Shown here: piece after piece, positions 63,326 through 64,000 of the stretch | How the letters are laid out: each line of letters starts with the position of its first letter | Numbering within the stretch: position 1 is the first letter of the stretch | Made by a program: the position numbers and the translations under genes | The notes under the pieces: model-generated | The model's database searches: none | Seen by the model: only the letters and a program-made list of their open reading frames with translations | What the model was told of the DNA's origin: nothing | Source of the DNA: Acidovorax_G lacteus | GTDB taxonomy: Bacteria; Pseudomonadota; Gammaproteobacteria; Burkholderiales; Burkholderiaceae_C | Assembly: GCF_039540375.1 (NCBI RefSeq) | Contig: NZ_BAABEX010000001.1 | Span: 1-64,000 of the forward strand | Length of the DNA stretch: 64,000 nt | Direction: 5' to 3'

Positions 63326-63327
63326 GC
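63280..63327 (+). mobile_element. Decayed attC site 4
   Basis: GTCTAGC (63280-63286) and GCTTCGCTCAAGC closely match the left boxes of the aadA-type attC (GTCTAAC, AATTCGTTCAAGC, from memory). A GGGCCCGC/GCGGGCC hairpin follows. The right side reads GCTTAGGC, which fits a full GCTTAACTCAAGCGTTAGGC with twelve bases lost between its two TTA repeats. Confidence 0.55.
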
Positions 63328-63352
63328 ATCCCATACAACCCCTCTGCTTCGC

Positions 63353-63766
63353 ATGCTCTGTTCGAAACGCACTCTGCTTCCCTTGGCCGCCGTCGTGGCC
63401 GTCTCGGCCCTGTCCTCCGGTTGCTCGAAAAAGCCTGCGGAGCCGCAAGCCACGGCCGAGCCCGTGGCCTTCAAGGCCCAGGCGGTCATTCCGGTCAACC
63501 TGACCTTGCTCAAGGCCGATGGGCAGTCCGGCCGAGTCAGCCCGATTACCAGCAACTACCGCCCCCAAGTGCGGTTCCCACTGGGCTCGCTCGAAGCAAC
63601 CTGTACGGTGCAACTGCCTGCGGCAGCGCCCTCGCTGGAGCCCGGCCAGTCCTCCAGCGCTTCGCTGACTTGCGACACCGAGGTCCGCGTGGAACGGGCC
63701 AAACCCGAGTTCACGGTCGTCGAGGGTGGCAAACTCGTAGGCACTGGCTCAGTGCAATTGCCGTAG
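63353..63766 (+). CDS. Small lipoprotein
   Basis: 137 residues. The signal peptide LLPLAAVVAVSALSSGC has a lipobox (LSSGC), so the protein is likely lipidated at Cys24. The mature part is beta-type with two further cysteines (ATCTVQLP and SLTCDTEV) that may pair. I do not recognise the family. It follows the cassette array but has the host base composition. Confidence 0.75.
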   Translation: MLCSKRTLLPLAAVVAVSALSSGCSKKPAEPQATAEPVAFKAQAVIPVNLTLLKADGQSGRVSPITSNYRPQVRFPLGSLEATCTVQLPAAAPSLEPGQSSSASLTCDTEVRVERAKPEFTVVEGGKLVGTGSVQLP

Positions 63767-63896
63767 CCTGCACACAGGCAGGTCTCACCAGTGGCTCGGG
63801 CTGCCTCCGCTCGCCGCTGGGCTTCTGCGCTGGTGAAGACGGCACGCGAGGCTTTGATACGTCGCCTGTGGCTGACTACCTAAACACCCCTCTCCC

Positions 63897-64000
63897 ATGA
63901 ACACACGCAAGGCCCTTGGGCTCACCCTCTCCCACAGCGCTGTGGCCCTTGCAGGCTTTGCGGCGGGCATTTATGCCTTGCCCATCCTCATTGCGCCCGA
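63897..64000 (+). CDS. Start of a membrane or exported protein (cut by window end)
   Basis: The first 34 or so residues start MNTRKALGLTLSHSAVALAG and go on FAAGIYALPILIAP. It is a membrane span or signal anchor. The reading frame is open to the window end. The family cannot be judged; from memory it might be a DM13-domain protein, with low confidence. Confidence 0.6.
   Translation, partial: MNTRKALGLTLSHSAVALAGFAAGIYALPILIAP

Larger units (their letters stand above)
60868..63327 (+). mobile_element. Integron gene cassette array without an integrase
   Basis: The left edge is a GTTAGGC core at 60868-60874. Then come four cassette-like units, all on the plus strand. Each ends at or near an attC site: 61440-61511 (72 bp), 62094-62150 (57 bp), and two decayed ones at 63076-63095 and 63280-63327. 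GC is visibly lower than in the flanks. No integron integrase gene lies in the window. This is the make-up of a CALIN (attC cluster lacking an integrase), or the far end of an array whose integrase lies beyond the window. Confidence 0.82.

Overview
The window looks like chromosomal DNA of a betaproteobacterium of the Comamonadaceae, most like Acidovorax. This rests on high GC, the style of the ribosomal proteins, Bug-type (TctC) receptors, a PhaM-like granule protein, ACC deaminase with its Lrp regulator, and short hairpin repeats of a kind I associate with this family. No database search was possible.

Layout. (1) 0.5-11.3 kb is a glycerol regulon: glpK and glpR on the minus strand, then the ABC importer glpS-T-P-Q-U-V and glpD on the plus strand. 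(2) 11.4-20.5 kb is the spc-alpha ribosomal block from rplN to rplQ, with secY and rpoA, then an initiator tRNA and a terminator. It starts directly after glpD, so the S10 operon is not adjacent. (3) 21-24 kb is a MarR regulator, a VOC protein and fumarylacetoacetase. (4) 24-28 kb holds small stress or translation-type genes, an enoyl-CoA hydratase and a GST. (5) 28-32.2 kb is a copper cluster: DUF2946, TonB receptor, YcnI-like protein and PCuAC chaperone. (6) 32-34.5 kb is a PhaM-like protein and a FIST sensor. (7) 35-36.8 kb is a DadA-like oxidase behind a tandem glycine riboswitch. (8) 36.9-40.5 kb is a five-gene minus-strand operon with TetR and AarF, every junction overlapping. (9) 40.8-46.4 kb has a DNA-binding regulator with a perfect palindrome at its start codon, a CREST-like membrane protein, a fused LplT-PlsC protein, and acdS with divergent acdR. 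(10) 46.8-55.9 kb is a chemoreceptor, membrane proteins, tgt and a universal stress protein. (11) 56-60.5 kb is a Bug receptor, a divergent IclR regulator and a self-sufficient CYP116B-type P450, apparently linked by two copies of one 15-bp operator.

The most unusual part is 60.87-63.33 kb. It is a run of lower-GC, same-strand ORFs separated by integron attC sites (72 and 57 bp, then two decayed ones). No integrase is in view, so it looks like a cluster of attC sites lacking an integrase. The second and third cassettes carry RX4H motifs typical of HEPN ribonucleases, so the array may be a small store of defence or toxin genes. The window ends with a lipoprotein gene and the start of another membrane protein gene.

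Two interspersed repeat families cross the window. Family A is a GC-rich element of about 70-95 bp, always in the sense direction of the local operon. Family B is a GCTCGTGCTT hairpin element, some copies of which look like terminators. One family A pair is read in frame inside a DUF2145 gene, and a family B copy appears to form the signal peptide of the YcnI-like protein.
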